This document shows positions 35,973 to 44,192 of a stretch of 64,000 bases of DNA, piece by piece. The notes under the pieces are model-generated. The model saw only the letters and a program-made list of their open reading frames with translations, searched no databases and was not told the DNA's origin. This DNA is from Saliniramus fredricksonii (GTDB taxonomy: Bacteria; Pseudomonadota; Alphaproteobacteria; Rhizobiales; Beijerinckiaceae), in NCBI RefSeq assembly GCF_900094735.1, contig NZ_FMBM01000002.1, forward strand, positions 2,222,501 to 2,286,500. Direction: 5' to 3'. Within the stretch, counting starts at the first letter, position 1; every line of letters begins with the position of its first letter. The translations under genes were made by a program, and so were the position numbers.

Positions 35973-36842
35973 TCAGGCATAGCTCGTCATGTCGGGGCCG
36001 GTTTCGATCAGGGCCTTCTTGAGCTTCTCCAGCGCACGGCTTTCGATCTGCCGCACACGCTCCTTGGAAATCCCCAGATGATGCCCGAGCGCATCGAGCG
36101 TGGTCTGGTCGTCGCTGAGACGCCGCGCCTTGAGGATGCGCAGTTCGCGCTCGTTGAGCACTCCCAGAGCATCGCGCAGCCAGCGCGAACGGCGCTCGGC
36201 ATCGATGACGTCGCTGACGGTTTCGTCCGGCAGCGCCGCGTCGTCGACGAGGAAATCCATCCGCTCCGACGTGGCGCCTTCGGAATCCGCAGCAACCGGC
36301 GCATTCAGCGAGGTGTCCGCACCGGATAGCCGCACATCCATCGTCGCCACATCCTTGAGCGATACGCCGATCGCTTCGGCAATTTCGCCGTAAACGCTGT
36401 CGGACATCCGCTCATCGCCGTTGCGCGTCAGTTTGGCGCGCAAGCGACGCAGATTGAAGAACAACGCCTTCTGGGCCGACGATGTCCCACCGCGCACGAT
36501 CGACCAGTTGCGCAGGATGTAATCCTGAATCGAAGCACGGATCCACCAGGTGGCATAAGTGGAGAAACGCACTTCGCGCTCCGGCTCGAAACGGGACGCT
36601 GCTTCCAGAAGGCCGACATGGCCTTCCTGAATCATATCCTGCATCGGCAATCCGTAATTACGAAACCGTGCCGCAATCGCGATGACGAGGCGCATATGCG
36701 CCGAAGTCAACTGGTGCAACGCCTCCTGATCACGGTTTTCCCGCCAGCGCACGGCAAGCGCACGCTCTTCGGCGCGCTCAAGATAGGGTGCGCGCATGGC
36801 GTTGCGCAGAAAGGTGCGTTGCAGGCTGTTATCGTCACCCAT
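35973..36842 (-). CDS. rpoH: RNA polymerase sigma factor RpoH-type (sigma-32)
   Basis: A 289-residue group 3/4 sigma factor of the RpoH branch. The RpoH box is visible as SAQKALFFNLRRLR at about residues 122-135. Region 2 contains DMIQEGHVGLLEAASRFEPE and the STYATWWIRASIQDYIL promoter-melting helix; region 4 ends with HHLGISKERVRQIESRALEKL. Alphaproteobacteria often have two or more RpoH proteins; the DUF1150 and Hsp20 genes next door fit a heat-shock role. The ATG at 36842 is preceded by GGGAG. The in-frame stretch upstream to 37013 is only translated tandem repeat. Confidence 0.9.
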   Translation of the reverse strand: MGDDNSLQRTFLRNAMRAPYLERAEERALAVRWRENRDQEALHQLTSAHMRLVIAIAARFRNYGLPMQDMIQEGHVGLLEAASRFEPEREVRFSTYATWWIRASIQDYILRNWSIVRGGTSSAQKALFFNLRRLRAKLTRNGDERMSDSVYGEIAEAIGVSLKDVATMDVRLSGADTSLNAPVAADSEGATSERMDFLVDDAALPDETVSDVIDAERRSRWLRDALGVLNERELRILKARRLSDDQTTLDALGHHLGISKERVRQIESRALEKLKKALIETGPDMTSYA

Positions 36843-36914
36843 ATTCTGGCTCCCTCGTTTGAGAGGGTTACGCCGCGCAGCCCGCAACGGATCAATCACG
36901 CTTTTGCGAGCATG

Positions 36915-36968
36915 GCTTGCCAAACCCCGCTTGCCAAACCTTGCTTGCCAAACCCCGCTGCCGAACCC
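36915..36968. repeat. 14-bp tandem repeat upstream of rpoH
   Basis: Three back-to-back 14-base units, GCTTGCCAAACCCC (36915-36928), GCTTGCCAAACCTT (36929-36942) and GCTTGCCAAACCCC (36943-36956), followed by degenerate copies to about 36990. On the rpoH strand they read as repeated GGTTTGGCAAGC. They sit about 70 bases upstream of the rpoH start, between rpoH and the DUF1150 stop, so they could bind a regulator. Confidence 0.8.
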
Positions 36969-37009
36969 GGCTTGCCGGTTCGGCGCGCCACGCCCGCCGG
37001 GTTTGTGCG

Positions 37010-37291
37010 TCAATGCACGCTGACGGGCTCGAGATCCGCCTTGCGCGCCTCGGCGATGGCCGTGTCACGGGAATCGGTGAGGATGATCGGCGCGCCGCTT
37101 GCGGAAAGCACGGCGAAGAGCTCAAGGCCGGGCTGCATCTCGGGCGCACCGGGATAAAGTGCGCTGATCTGGTCAGACAGCATCGGCTTCACGTAGACCA
37201 CATGGCCTTCGCCCATCTGCGCGAGCGCCTGTGCTTCGCGGCTGTTTTCGTTGCCGAAGGAATCCGGCTTGATGTGATTGGTGTCGGTCAT
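37010..37291 (-). CDS. DUF1150 family protein
   Basis: A 93-residue protein of the DUF1150 family that is typically found just downstream of small heat-shock protein genes in alphaproteobacteria, as here. The core GEGHVVYVKPMLSDQI then ELFAVLSASGAPIILTDSRDTAIAEA is well conserved. It is small, acidic and cytosolic, and its function is unknown. The ATG at 37291 was chosen over an in-frame upstream start because the family begins at MTDTN-like sequence. Confidence 0.85.
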   Translation of the reverse strand: MTDTNHIKPDSFGNENSREAQALAQMGEGHVVYVKPMLSDQISALYPGAPEMQPGLELFAVLSASGAPIILTDSRDTAIAEARKADLEPVSVH

Positions 37292-37372
37292 TTGCGCGCC
37301 CTCCTTCATGAGCGGTGCGTTGCGCCCGCATCATGCGCGTTTGCACGACGTGTACGGGCTGTGTTGAGCCTG

Positions 37373-37807
37373 TCAGTGCTTCTCTTCGGTCGCGATGTCG
37401 ATGCGCCTGACGATCCGTTCCGGTTCTGGCCGGGCAAGGTCGATCGAAAGCAGACCATTGCTGAGATCCGCTCCCATCACCTCCATGTTGTCCGCCAGCA
37501 GAAACGTCCGCTGGAACTGGCGCGCGGCAATCCCGCGATGGAGATAATGGCGCGCCTTGTCGTCGGTCTGGCGCCCGCGAATGACGAGCTGGTTCTCTTC
37601 GAGCGTGATCTCGAGCTGATCACGGGTGAACCCGGCCACCGCGAGCGTGATGCGCAACCGCTCAGGCTCGGCTTCAGAGCGGGGCAGCCGCTCGATATTG
37701 TAGGGCGGGTAACCGTCACCGCCACCTTTGGCGACGCGGTCCAGTGCCTGTTCGATTTCATCGAAGCCGAGCAGGAACGGATGCCCGAACGGTGATTGAC
37801 GCGACAT
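37373..37807 (-). CDS. Hsp20/IbpA family small heat-shock protein
   Basis: A 144-residue alpha-crystallin-type chaperone that holds unfolding proteins. The N-terminal segment GHPFLLGFDEIEQALDR, the domain start YPPYNIERL, and the core AVAGFTRDQLEITLEENQLV are typical, followed by YLHRGIAARQFQRTFLLADN and the NGLLSIDLARP strand. A possible heat-shock promoter lies upstream and a DUF1150 gene downstream. The usual C-terminal I-x-I/V motif is represented only by RRIDI. Confidence 0.92.
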   Translation of the reverse strand: MSRQSPFGHPFLLGFDEIEQALDRVAKGGGDGYPPYNIERLPRSEAEPERLRITLAVAGFTRDQLEITLEENQLVIRGRQTDDKARHYLHRGIAARQFQRTFLLADNMEVMGADLSNGLLSIDLARPEPERIVRRIDIATEEKH

Positions 37808-37872
37808 ATGGAAGCCCTTCTTCGAGGCACTTCGTTGATCAGGACCCGCCATCGGCGCGATCCCGACCCCTC

Positions 37873-37901
37873 ATATGTCGTCTCCCCTGCGTGAGTTCAA
37901 G
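37873..37901 (-). promoter_or_regulatory. Possible RpoH-dependent promoter of the hsp20 gene
   Basis: On the minus strand CTTGAA (37901-37896) is followed after 18 bases by CATAT (37877-37873). Alphaproteobacterial heat-shock promoters have a CTTG-type -35 box and a C-rich, CATAT-like -10 box, so this fits moderately. It is 66 bases or more upstream of the hsp20 start. The link to the nearby RpoH-type sigma factor is inference. Confidence 0.4.
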
Positions 37902-37946
37902 GGCTGCAGGGTCAGCCGTGGCCGTCGGATTGTTCGGCCCGCGCGG

Positions 37947-38561
37947 TCACACCGGCGCCGGACGCGTGTAGCGCAAGAGCGCGCCATACGGGATCAGTGC
38001 GATCAGGGCGATGGCGAGTTTCACGAAGTAATCGACAATGGCCAGCGTCTGCCATGGCAGCGCGATGCAGCTATCGGGGATACCGGCCATGGCGAGCATC
38101 CCTGTGATTGTCGTATCGCCGATCACCGGCCCGCAATGGAAGGCGAAGGAAAAGAAGATCGCCGTGTCGATGCCCGACGCGATCACCGACGAGACCAGCG
38201 GCGGCAGCCACCAGGCGAAACTGCGCAGACGGTTGAACACGCCGATATCGATCAGATGCGCCACCAGAAAGGCCGTCCCGGAGGCAATCGCGATACGCGG
38301 CGTGGCGAAATAGACCGACAGCAGCACCGCAATGGCGAAACCCACATAGACCACACGCCGCGCGCGCGCCGGGCCGAAACGGCGGTTCGCCATATCCGTG
38401 ACGAGGAAGGCGAAGGGATAAGTGAAGGCGCCGAAGGTCAGATAATCCTGCAGACCCCAATACTGCACCGGGTGCTGCACCAGGACGTTGGAGGCAAGCA
38501 CGATCAACGCCATCAGGGCGATGGCGAGGAAGAACGGCTGACGGTCGGCGGGGGCGAGCAT
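37947..38561 (-). CDS. yhhQ: Queuosine precursor transporter (YhhQ/VUT family)
   Basis: A 204-residue inner-membrane protein with about six hydrophobic segments. The signatures are SNVLVQHPVQYWGLQDYLTFGAFTYPFAFLVTDMANRRFG near the N-terminus and IDTAIFFSFAF in the middle. The family imports queuine precursors (preQ0/preQ1) for tRNA modification. The start at 38561 matches the family. I found no preQ1 riboswitch upstream. Confidence 0.88.
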   Translation of the reverse strand: MLAPADRQPFFLAIALMALIVLASNVLVQHPVQYWGLQDYLTFGAFTYPFAFLVTDMANRRFGPARARRVVYVGFAIAVLLSVYFATPRIAIASGTAFLVAHLIDIGVFNRLRSFAWWLPPLVSSVIASGIDTAIFFSFAFHCGPVIGDTTITGMLAMAGIPDSCIALPWQTLAIVDYFVKLAIALIALIPYGALLRYTRPAPV

Positions 38562-38825
38562 GGGAAGCGGCCTTGTCGGGAATGTCACGGGCTTGCATCG
38601 CCACGCCATTCGTGGCGTTCTCGATGCGTCAACGGTTCGTTTAAGCGCAGGGGCGCGGGGATGCAAGGGCTGCCGCCCGGGTGATCAAAGGCGAAATCCG
38701 TGCGGGCGTCCCACCCCTTGCACCCGCGCCGCGAATGTGGCTCGAATCGCTCTGGAACGGGAATCGCGTCGCATCATCACCGAGCGGCGCGGATCTGCCC
38801 GTCATGCACAGCCGAAGGGCCCGCA

Positions 38826-39692
38826 ATGGACGTTTTCGATTACCACCGACCCGCCACGATCGCGGAACTGACCGGCATGCTCGCAAGCAATGATGCCCGT
38901 CCGCTTGCCGGCGGCACCGATCTGATACCGCAGATGCGCGAGGGGCGGCGCAAAGTCGCAGCGATCATCGACATCAAGCATGTCGAGGCCTGTCGCGTGA
39001 TCGCCCCGCTCCCGGACGGCGGTCTCGCCATTGGCGCAGCCGTTTCCTCGACGACAGTGGCGCGCGACGAGCGTATCCGGCGCGATTATCCGGGCATCGC
39101 CGCTGCGGCCCTGCTGATCGGCAGCTATCAGGTGCAGAATCGCGCCAGCCTCGGCGGCAATATCTGCAATGCCGCACCGTCGGCCGATGCGGTGCCGCCG
39201 CTGATCGCGCACGGCGCGCGCGCTGAAATCGCAGGCAGTGCCGGCCTGCGCGAAATTCCGCTCGAAGAGATATTTGCCGGCCCGGGCCGCACGCATCTCG
39301 CCCCCGGCGAGGTGCTTACCCGTATCCTGCTGCCGCCCGTGGCAGTGCGCTCCGCCTCGCATTACCTGCGCTTCACCCCGCGCCGGGAGATGGATATCGC
39401 CATTGCCGGTGTCGGCGGCTTCATTGTCCTCGATGAAGCCGGCACCGTCACGCAGGCCCGCATCGCGCTCGCTTCCGTCGCGCCGAAACCGATCCGCGCC
39501 CCCTCCGCCGAGGCCGCGCTGATCGGTGCTTCGCTCGACGACGCCACCATCCACGCCGCCGGTGAAGCGGCGCGCGGCGACGCGAGCCCGATATCCGATA
39601 CGCGCGGTTCGGCGGATTATCGCCGCGAGCTCGTCGCCGTGCTGACCCGGCGGGTGCTCACCCATTGCCGCCAACTGATCGACCAGGCCTGA
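38826..39692 (+). CDS. Molybdenum hydroxylase FAD-binding subunit (CoxM/XdhB-like)
   Basis: A 288-residue FAD subunit of a xanthine dehydrogenase-family enzyme. The FAD-binding motifs ARPLAGGTDLIPQMREG (about residues 25-40) and QNRASLGGNICNAAPSADAVPPL are intact. It passes electrons from the iron-sulfur subunit to an external acceptor. The ATG at 38826 fits the family start MDVFDYHRP. It is first in an M-S-L operon with gaps of 12 and 4 bases. Confidence 0.92.
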   Translation: MDVFDYHRPATIAELTGMLASNDARPLAGGTDLIPQMREGRRKVAAIIDIKHVEACRVIAPLPDGGLAIGAAVSSTTVARDERIRRDYPGIAAAALLIGSYQVQNRASLGGNICNAAPSADAVPPLIAHGARAEIAGSAGLREIPLEEIFAGPGRTHLAPGEVLTRILLPPVAVRSASHYLRFTPRREMDIAIAGVGGFIVLDEAGTVTQARIALASVAPKPIRAPSAEAALIGASLDDATIHAAGEAARGDASPISDTRGSADYRRELVAVLTRRVLTHCRQLIDQA

Positions 39693-39704
39693 GGAGAACG
39701 GCGC

Positions 39705-40196
39705 ATGAAACCGATCGCGATCACCGCGCAGGTGAACGGCGAGGAAGTCACCAGCCTCGCCGATCCGCGCGACACCCTGCTCGACTGGCTGCGCGACCGG
39801 CTCGGCCTGACCGGCACCAAGGAAGGTTGCGGCAACGGCAATTGCGGCTCCTGCACGGTCATGATCGACGGCACGCCGGTCAATGCCTGCCTGATGCTCG
39901 CCGTCGAGGCGCCGGGGGCGCAGATCACCACCATCGAGGGATTGAGCGATGGCGGGGAATGGCGCGACCTGCAGGAAAACCTCGCCGCAATGGGCGGCAC
40001 GCAATGCGGCTTCTGCACGCCGGGCATCGTGATCTCCGCCGCCGCGCTTCTGCGCGACGATTCCGCCCCGGACGAGGCGGCGATCCGCTATGCCATTGCC
40101 GGCAATCTCTGCCGCTGCACCGGTTACGACAAGATCGTGCGCGCGGTCGAGGAAACTGCCAGACAGCGCCGCGCCACGGCGCAGGCGGGGGAGTGA
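39705..40196 (+). CDS. Molybdenum hydroxylase [2Fe-2S] subunit (CoxS/XdhA-like)
   Basis: A 163-residue subunit with two [2Fe-2S] clusters. The plant-ferredoxin-type cysteines are in KEGCGNGNCGSCTVM and the later NACL; the second cluster uses QCGFCTPG and NLCRCTGYDKIV. It has a GAGGAG ribosome site. It carries electrons from the molybdenum centre to the FAD subunit. All eight cysteines are present. Confidence 0.95.
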   Translation: MKPIAITAQVNGEEVTSLADPRDTLLDWLRDRLGLTGTKEGCGNGNCGSCTVMIDGTPVNACLMLAVEAPGAQITTIEGLSDGGEWRDLQENLAAMGGTQCGFCTPGIVISAAALLRDDSAPDEAAIRYAIAGNLCRCTGYDKIVRAVEETARQRRATAQAGE

Positions 40197-40200
40197 GACG

Positions 40201-42501
40201 ATGGATGCGACGATCAAGACCCGCAGCACCGACGCGGTTCCCGCCGATCCCGCCATCGGCAAGCCGCTCGCGCGCGTCGATGGCCGTGAACGCGTCACCG
40301 GTCGCGCGCGCTATGCCGCCGATATCACCCGTCCCGACATGGCGCATGCGAAGATCCTGCGCGCGCCGCATGCGCATGCCGTGATCAAGCGCATCGATAC
40401 GAGCGCCGCCGCAGCCCTTCCCGGCGTGCTCGCCATCGTGACCGCCGATGATTTCCCCGATCTGCCCCAGGGTGCCAGCATCCCGATGGGCGAAACAGGC
40501 TACGACATGTGGGGCGTCTCGCGGCTCAACATGGCGCGCGGCAAGGTGCACTGGATCGGCCAGCCCGTCGCCGCCCTGGCCGCGCGCGACCCCCATATCG
40601 CAGCGCAGGCGCTGGATCTGATCGAAGTCGAATACGAGGTGCTCGACGCTGTCACCAGCATCGCTGATGCGATCCGTCCGGATGCGCCGGTATTGTGGGA
40701 CAATCTGATCACCAGGGGCCTCGACGAAACGCCGCAGAAACCCTCCAACATCGCGGCGCGCACCATCGTCAGCCGCGAGGACGCGAAGGCGGCCATCGCC
40801 GGCGCGGATGCCACGGGGCGCGTCAGCGTCATCGTTGATACGGCGCATCAGGGCTATATCGAGCCCCAGGCGATGGTGGCCGAGATCACGCCGGACGGTT
40901 TCGCCACCGTCTATACCTCGACCCAGGGCCAGTTTACCGCCGAATTGATGATTGCCCGCATGCTCGACTGGCCGATGTCGAAGCTCAAGGTCGTGCCGAT
41001 GGAGGTGGGCGGCGCCTTCGGCGGCAAGATCTCGATCCATGGCGAAGCGCTGGCGCTCAGGCTCGCGCAGAAATCCGGGCGCCCGGTCAAGCTGGTGCTC
41101 TCGCGCGAGGAGGTGCTCCAGGGCGGCTCCGGCCCGACCATGGGCGCGATGATGGAGATCGCGGTCGGCGCGAAGAGCGACGGCACGATCACCGGCATAC
41201 ATGGCGTCTATCACGTCGATTCCGGCGGCCTGCCAGGGCTCAACCCCTCCCTGCTGATGCAGGCCTCCGCCGCCATGTACCAGACGCCGGCACTCTGGCT
41301 CGAAGGCTATGACGTCGTCACCAACAAGCCGCGCACCGAAGCCTATCGCGCCCCCGGCGGTATCCAGGGCGCCTTTGCCATGGAACAGGCGATGGACGAG
41401 CTCTGCCTCGCCCTCGACATGGACCCGCTGGAATTCCGCCGGCGCAACGCCGCCGTGACCGGCTCGACCATGCCGATCGGCACGCCCTTCCCGGCCATCG
41501 GCCTCACCACCATCCTCGATGCGGTGGGCGCGCACCCCTGCTGGACGACGCCGCTCGAACCGGGTGCGCATCCACGCGGGCGGGGGCTGGCGCTGGGCTA
41601 TTGGCGCGGCACCTCGATGACGTCTGCCTGCCACATCACCATCGGCGGTGACGGGCGCCCGGTCGTCACCATGGGCGCGGTCGATATTTCCGGCACGCGC
41701 ACCACCATGACCCAGGTCGCGGCGGACCAGTTCGGCATCGCCCCCGATGATGTCTATGTGCAGACCGGCGACAGCAAGACGGCGGGCTATTCCGACGGTG
41801 CGGCGGGCAGCCGCGTGGCGCGCACCATGGCCGCGGCCATCGTCGAGGCGTCGCGCGACGTGATTGAGCAGCTGCGCCCGCGCGCCGCGCGCCTGCTCCA
41901 GAGCGAGGCGGAGAATCTCACCTTCACTGATGGCGCCTTCCGTGTCTCCGGCGGGCCCGGCACATCGATCAGCCTCGCCGAACTGATGCAGGAAACGCTG
42001 ACCGAGGGCGCCGTGATCGGGCGCGGCACCTCGACCAAGCTGCCGCTGGGCGTCGAGATCGGCGCGCATGTCTGCGATGTCGAGGTCGATCCCGATACCG
42101 GGCAGGTCACGATCCTGCGCTACACCGCCTTCCAGGATGTCGGCAAGGCGCTCAACCCGATCGCGGTCGAGGGCCAGATCGAGGGATCCGTCGTGCAGGG
42201 TATCGGCTGGGCGCTGACCGAGGGTTATGATTACGGTGCAGACGGGCGGCTGCGCAATGCCAGCCTGCTCGATTACCGCCTGCCCACGGCGCTGGACGTG
42301 CCCGATATCGACTGCGTCATCATCGAGACCCCGGTGCCGGACGTGCCTTACGGGCTGCGCGGTGTCGGCGAGGTGCCGATCGTACCGGTGGCGGGCTGCG
42401 TCGCCAATGCCATTCGCCGCGCCGTCGGCGTGCGCACCGGGCGGATGCCGATGACGCCGGAGCGGCTCCTGATGGCGATGCGGGCGAGGCAGCAGGGGTG
42501 A
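40201..42501 (+). CDS. Molybdenum hydroxylase large subunit (CoxL/XdhB-like, molybdopterin-binding)
   Basis: A 766-residue catalytic subunit that binds molybdopterin cytosine dinucleotide. Motifs are GKPLARVDGRERVTGRARY at the start, VGGAFGGKISIHGE for cofactor binding, and EAYRAPGGIQGAFAMEQAMDE. The AYRAPG loop is not the AYRCSFR of true form I CO dehydrogenase, so this is an aldehyde, purine or aromatic-type hydroxylase of unknown substrate. The C-terminal glutamate loop GVGEVPIVPVAG is the conserved GxGE motif. No XdhC-type maturation gene is present in the window. Confidence 0.92.
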   Translation: MDATIKTRSTDAVPADPAIGKPLARVDGRERVTGRARYAADITRPDMAHAKILRAPHAHAVIKRIDTSAAAALPGVLAIVTADDFPDLPQGASIPMGETGYDMWGVSRLNMARGKVHWIGQPVAALAARDPHIAAQALDLIEVEYEVLDAVTSIADAIRPDAPVLWDNLITRGLDETPQKPSNIAARTIVSREDAKAAIAGADATGRVSVIVDTAHQGYIEPQAMVAEITPDGFATVYTSTQGQFTAELMIARMLDWPMSKLKVVPMEVGGAFGGKISIHGEALALRLAQKSGRPVKLVLSREEVLQGGSGPTMGAMMEIAVGAKSDGTITGIHGVYHVDSGGLPGLNPSLLMQASAAMYQTPALWLEGYDVVTNKPRTEAYRAPGGIQGAFAMEQAMDELCLALDMDPLEFRRRNAAVTGSTMPIGTPFPAIGLTTILDAVGAHPCWTTPLEPGAHPRGRGLALGYWRGTSMTSACHITIGGDGRPVVTMGAVDISGTRTTMTQVAADQFGIAPDDVYVQTGDSKTAGYSDGAAGSRVARTMAAAIVEASRDVIEQLRPRAARLLQSEAENLTFTDGAFRVSGGPGTSISLAELMQETLTEGAVIGRGTSTKLPLGVEIGAHVCDVEVDPDTGQVTILRYTAFQDVGKALNPIAVEGQIEGSVVQGIGWALTEGYDYGADGRLRNASLLDYRLPTALDVPDIDCVIIETPVPDVPYGLRGVGEVPIVPVAGCVANAIRRAVGVRTGRMPMTPERLLMAMRARQQG

Positions 42502-42526
42502 GCCCGTCGGTCGAGGAGCGTGTGAC

Positions 42527-43291
42527 TTGCCGGCCAATATGCGGTTCCCCTTCCTCGACCATCCGGGCCTCCTCGCCTTCGCCCATCGCGGCGGGGCGCT
42601 GGAGCGGACCGAGAATACCCATGATGCCTTCGATCACGCGGTGGCGCTCGGCTACCGCTATATCGAAACCGATGTGCAGCTTACCCGAGATGGTGTGGTC
42701 GTCGTCTTTCATGACGACGACCTGACGCGGCTGATGGGGCGGCCCGAGCGGATCGACGCGCTCGACTGGGCCGATCTCGCGCAGCTGCGCTTCCCCTGCG
42801 GCGCGCGCATTCCGCGCCTCGACGAGACGCTGGAGGCCTATCCGGAAACCCGCTTCAATCTGGAGCCGAAATCTGAAGCCGTTGTGGAGCCGCTGGCAGC
42901 GGTGATCCGCGCGGCGAAGGCGCTCCCGCGCGTCTGCGTGGGCTGCTTCGATCCAAAGCGAACGCGGCGGCTGCGGGAGCTTCTGGGCGATGATCTGTGC
43001 TGGTCGCCCAGCCATGCCGGTGTCGCTTCGGTCTGGCTTGCAGGCTGGGGTTTGCCGATCCCCGTCACGCCCTGTCCCGCCCTGCAGATCCCGCCCGCGT
43101 TCCATGGCATCCCGGTGGCAACGCGCCGATTGGCCGATGCAGCGCATGCCCGCGATATCCAGGTCCATGTCTGGACCGTGGACGAGGCGGAGCAGATGCG
43201 CGCGCTGATCGATGCCGGCATGGACGGGCTGATGACCGACCGGCCGACTCTGTTGAAGCAGGTTCTGCAGGAGCGTGGACTGTGGCTGTGA
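42527..43291 (+). CDS. Glycerophosphodiester phosphodiesterase family protein
   Basis: A 254-residue GDPD enzyme that hydrolyses glycerophosphodiesters to glycerol 3-phosphate and an alcohol. The catalytic start AHRGGALERTENT carries the HR and EN residues, and IETDVQLTRDGVVVVFHDDDLTR carries ExD and the second His. The C-terminal VWTVDEAEQMRALIDAGMDGLMTDRP is typical. TTG at 42527 lies 8 bases after GAGGAG, so it is the likely start; an ATG at 42539 is too far from that site. There is no signal peptide. It converges on the next gene with a 1-base gap. Confidence 0.9.
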   Translation: MPANMRFPFLDHPGLLAFAHRGGALERTENTHDAFDHAVALGYRYIETDVQLTRDGVVVVFHDDDLTRLMGRPERIDALDWADLAQLRFPCGARIPRLDETLEAYPETRFNLEPKSEAVVEPLAAVIRAAKALPRVCVGCFDPKRTRRLRELLGDDLCWSPSHAGVASVWLAGWGLPIPVTPCPALQIPPAFHGIPVATRRLADAAHARDIQVHVWTVDEAEQMRALIDAGMDGLMTDRPTLLKQVLQERGLWL

Positions 43292-43292
43292 C

Positions 43293-44045
43293 TCATGCCC
43301 GCTTTCGTGGCGCACGGGAGAACGCCATCTTCTGATGCGAGAGCTTCTCGCGCGTCCCGATCCAGGCATAGGCCAGAAGTGACGGCTCCCGGTCAGACAC
43401 CGTGATGCGGTGGTGCTGGCCCGGCGGGTTGAAGATCAGTGAGCCCGGCGCATAGACGCCCTGATGATTTTCCGAGACCGCGCCGGAGAGGCAGACATAG
43501 CTCTCCGTAATGCCGTCATGCGCATGGGTGGGATAGGTACAGCCGGGCGCGAAGAGCACGAGGCCGAGGATCACCGCTTCGCTGTGGATCGGCGCATTCG
43601 GCCCGGCGATCTCCGCATAGGCGAATTTTTGCGAGAGCCCGCGCGGGATCTTGTCATAGCCGTATTGCCAGTTGAGACTGGCGCGCACGGCATCGATGGC
43701 GCGAATCACCGGTGCGTGCTTCTCGACACGCCCCTCGTCGAGGACGCGGCGCAGATAGGCGGTGACGGGTTTTTCCTCGCAGGCCCCGAAGCGCAGGAGC
43801 GCATTCGTCTGGATCAGGGCGCTGATACGCTCGCGCACCGCGCGCTGATGGCCGCGAATCCTGTCGCTGCCGCCCGATGGCAGGAAGCGGTAGAGCTCAT
43901 AGAATTCGCGCAGGAGGTAATACCAGTTCGGATGGTCGCGCAGGCGAGAGGGCGCCGACACTGCCCCTGCAGTATCAACCGTCACGGGGGGCGCCGCTGC
44001 CGCACTCCCATCCTCCGGCACGTCCCCCATCATATCATCGCTCAT
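43293..44045 (-). CDS. DMSP lyase-like cupin protein (DddL/DddQ-related family)
   Basis: A 250-residue protein. The N-terminal helical part (HPNWYYLLREFYELYR then GGSDRIRGHQRAVRE) and the C-terminal cupin resemble the dimethylsulfoniopropionate lyase family. Candidate metal ligands are His174 and His176 in YPTHAHDG, Glu181 and Tyr183 in TESYVCLSG, and His211/212 in PPGQHHRI. Family members cleave DMSP to dimethyl sulfide and acrylate, but many relatives have no proven activity. There is one extra residue between His176 and Glu181 compared with my recollection of the DddQ/DddL spacing, so activity is uncertain. No dmd or acrylate genes are next to it. Confidence 0.7.
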   Translation of the reverse strand: MSDDMMGDVPEDGSAAAAPPVTVDTAGAVSAPSRLRDHPNWYYLLREFYELYRFLPSGGSDRIRGHQRAVRERISALIQTNALLRFGACEEKPVTAYLRRVLDEGRVEKHAPVIRAIDAVRASLNWQYGYDKIPRGLSQKFAYAEIAGPNAPIHSEAVILGLVLFAPGCTYPTHAHDGITESYVCLSGAVSENHQGVYAPGSLIFNPPGQHHRITVSDREPSLLAYAWIGTREKLSHQKMAFSRAPRKRA

Positions 44046-44192
44046 GGCAATCTCCGCTACCTTGATGCGCGATGCTGACGCAAGGATACGGGCCGGTCAA
44101 CGCATGTTTCAGGGGCTTGTGAGCGCCCGCTTATCGCGCTAGCCAAAGAGATAACAAGCTCACCTTCACGAACCAGCCACGCGACCACGATC

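Noticed and set aside
37010-37013. Long N-terminal extension of the RpoH-type protein up to 37013
   Set aside because: The extra 57 residues are only translated tandem repeat, and the family start with a GGGAG site is at 36842.
38562-38680. preQ1 riboswitch upstream of the YhhQ gene
   Set aside because: I looked for the short C-rich stem and A-rich tail and did not find them.
40201-42501. True carbon monoxide dehydrogenase large subunit
   Set aside because: The active-site loop is AYRAPG, not AYRCSFR, so aerobic CO oxidation is not supported.
39925-42537. 870-codon minus-strand frame opposite the molybdenum hydroxylase genes
   Set aside because: Shadow frame of high-GC DNA with His/Arg-rich composition; the plus-strand subunits are unmistakable.
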